From: Prolixibacteraceae bacterium
GTDB taxonomy: Bacteria; Bacteroidota; Bacteroidia; Bacteroidales; Prolixibacteraceae
Length of the DNA: 64,000 nt
Direction: 5' to 3'
NCBI GenBank assembly: GCA_028282705.1
Contig: JANQHI010000033.1
Location: forward strand, 62,001-126,000
Under the pieces are notes generated by a model, which worked only from the letters and a program-made list of their open reading frames with translations, ran no database searches and had not been told where the DNA came from. Positions 63,425 through 64,000 of the stretch are shown piece after piece. Both the position numbers and the translations under genes were made by a program. Within the stretch, counting starts at the first letter, position 1, and each line of letters begins with the position of its first letter.

Positions 63425-63709
63425 TTAAGGTTTCTGGTTAAGGTTTTTATTCCCTGTATCAACCCCTTTCTTTTTAAACCAGTTTTTAGGGTTTAGTTTT
63501 GATTTATACTTCCTGAACAACTCTTTTCCAACAAGCAACCCACCTCCCCAAAAAACAACTTCCATTAAAATAAATGAAGTTGTGCTGGCTATAACCTTTG
63601 TTTTTGTTGGAAGGTCAAACAATGGGATTATAAAAGTAGCTGCAAAAAATACCCCAGAAAAAAGCATCAAGAAAATGCCCAATTTTATTTGCCAGTTCTT
63701 TTTATCCAT
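63425..63709 (-). CDS. Small two-TM protein (transporter suffix domain-like)
   Basis: 94 residues from ATG 63709 (MDKKNWQIKLGIFLMLFSGV); the ORF from 63778 has an unlikely hydrophobic extension and is not preferred. Two TM helices (about 10-30 and 40-62, with FWGGGLLVGKELFRKYK) and a lysine-rich tail match the short protein family annotated as transporter suffix domain-containing. Upstream of the beta-galactosidase gene by 83 bases. Function unknown. Confidence 0.75.
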   Translation of the reverse strand: MDKKNWQIKLGIFLMLFSGVFFAATFIIPLFDLPTKTKVIASTTSFILMEVVFWGGGLLVGKELFRKYKSKLNPKNWFKKKGVDTGNKNLNQKP

Positions 63710-63835
63710 AGGATTTAAAAATGAAGGAATAAATATAGTAATATCGTTTATAAAGATGATATTGTTCAAATCCAACAAAAGATTTATTATTTGTTGAATA
63801 AAGAAGGGGAATATTTCCTTTTTGCATTTCTTGTA

Positions 63836-63865
63836 AATAAAAAAAGCCGGCTAATAACCGGCTTT
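63836..63865 (-). terminator. Terminator after the initiator tRNA
   Basis: Stem AAAGCCGG / CCGGCTTT with a loop and a T run on the reverse strand. Confidence 0.8.
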
Positions 63866-63867
63866 CC

Positions 63868-63943
<76 letters not shown>

Positions 63944-64000
63944 ATATATTTTAAATATCTTATTTCAATGAAATGTTTTTGCTAATGCGGGTGCAAATAT

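Overview
The window comes from a Bacteroidota genome. Several independent signs agree. Promoters that can be read match the Bacteroidota form TTG-N17-23-TAnnTTTG (upstream of mutA, trpS and gcvH). Shine-Dalgarno sequences are weak or absent. There is a protein with a type IX secretion (T9SS) C-terminal sorting domain, a carboxypeptidase-regulatory-domain TonB-dependent receptor, SusD-era style lipoproteins, fasciclin lipoproteins, and Bacteroidota gene pairs (dtd/mazG/deoC, ald/tsaE, dCMP deaminase/S41 protease). An oxygen-sensitive glycyl radical enzyme and a B12-dependent ribonucleotide reductase suggest an anaerobe or facultative anaerobe; a carotenoid-type lycopene cyclase is also present. 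I cannot name the genus.

Layout. 1-10 kb: mutA (cut by the window edge), two fasciclin-domain proteins, an AAA ATPase of the AAA_14/DUF4143 type (ATPase 1), an MBL hydrolase, mpl, an M19 dipeptidase, ATPase 2, a nitroreductase and a DUF4395 relic. 10.7-17.7 kb: a probable hydroxyproline/proline-peptide block: glycyl radical activase, a hydroxyproline-dehydratase-like enzyme whose catalytic residues all line up, a DPP4-type S9 peptidase and an Xaa-Pro aminopeptidase. 17.7-25.6 kb: ArsR regulator, polyprenyl synthase, deoC, mazG, ATPase 3 (sitting inside the dtd-mazG-deoC run), dtd, a TonB receptor and lplA. 25.6-41.7 kb: an accessory region with visibly different base and codon use (CpG much more common in 28-31 kb), holding an HTH/membrane protein with a FlgO/CsgG-like partner, lipoproteins, a TPR histidine kinase with a divergent LytTR regulator, an XRE regulator with paired operators, and a six-gene run that includes a 1433-residue T9SS-exported NlpC/P60 protein with four identical-length BACON repeats, a MORN-repeat protein and a two-TM protein. 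It ends at an IS256-family transposase relic. 41.7-64 kb: ATPase 4, trpB2 with a probable Trp-codon leader and attenuator, trpS, a nitrilase, a SPOR lipoprotein, dCMP deaminase/S41 protease, pullulanase, ald, tsaE, gcvH, nrdJ, kdtA, a lycopene-cyclase-domain protein, a GH2 beta-galactosidase and an initiator tRNA.

The most unusual pattern is shared by the four AAA/DUF4143 ATPase genes. Each has its own short direct-repeat array immediately before its start codon. The repeat sequence differs for every gene, but the period is the same (32-33 bp, three helical turns) and several units contain inverted repeats and the TAnnTTTG promoter element. Each protein carries an AAA domain, a winged-helix segment and a C-terminal PD-(D/E)XK-like motif. 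Together with the insertion-like positions (inside a conserved operon, and flush against neighbouring stop codons), this looks like a family of selfish or self-regulating units with gene-specific DNA sites.
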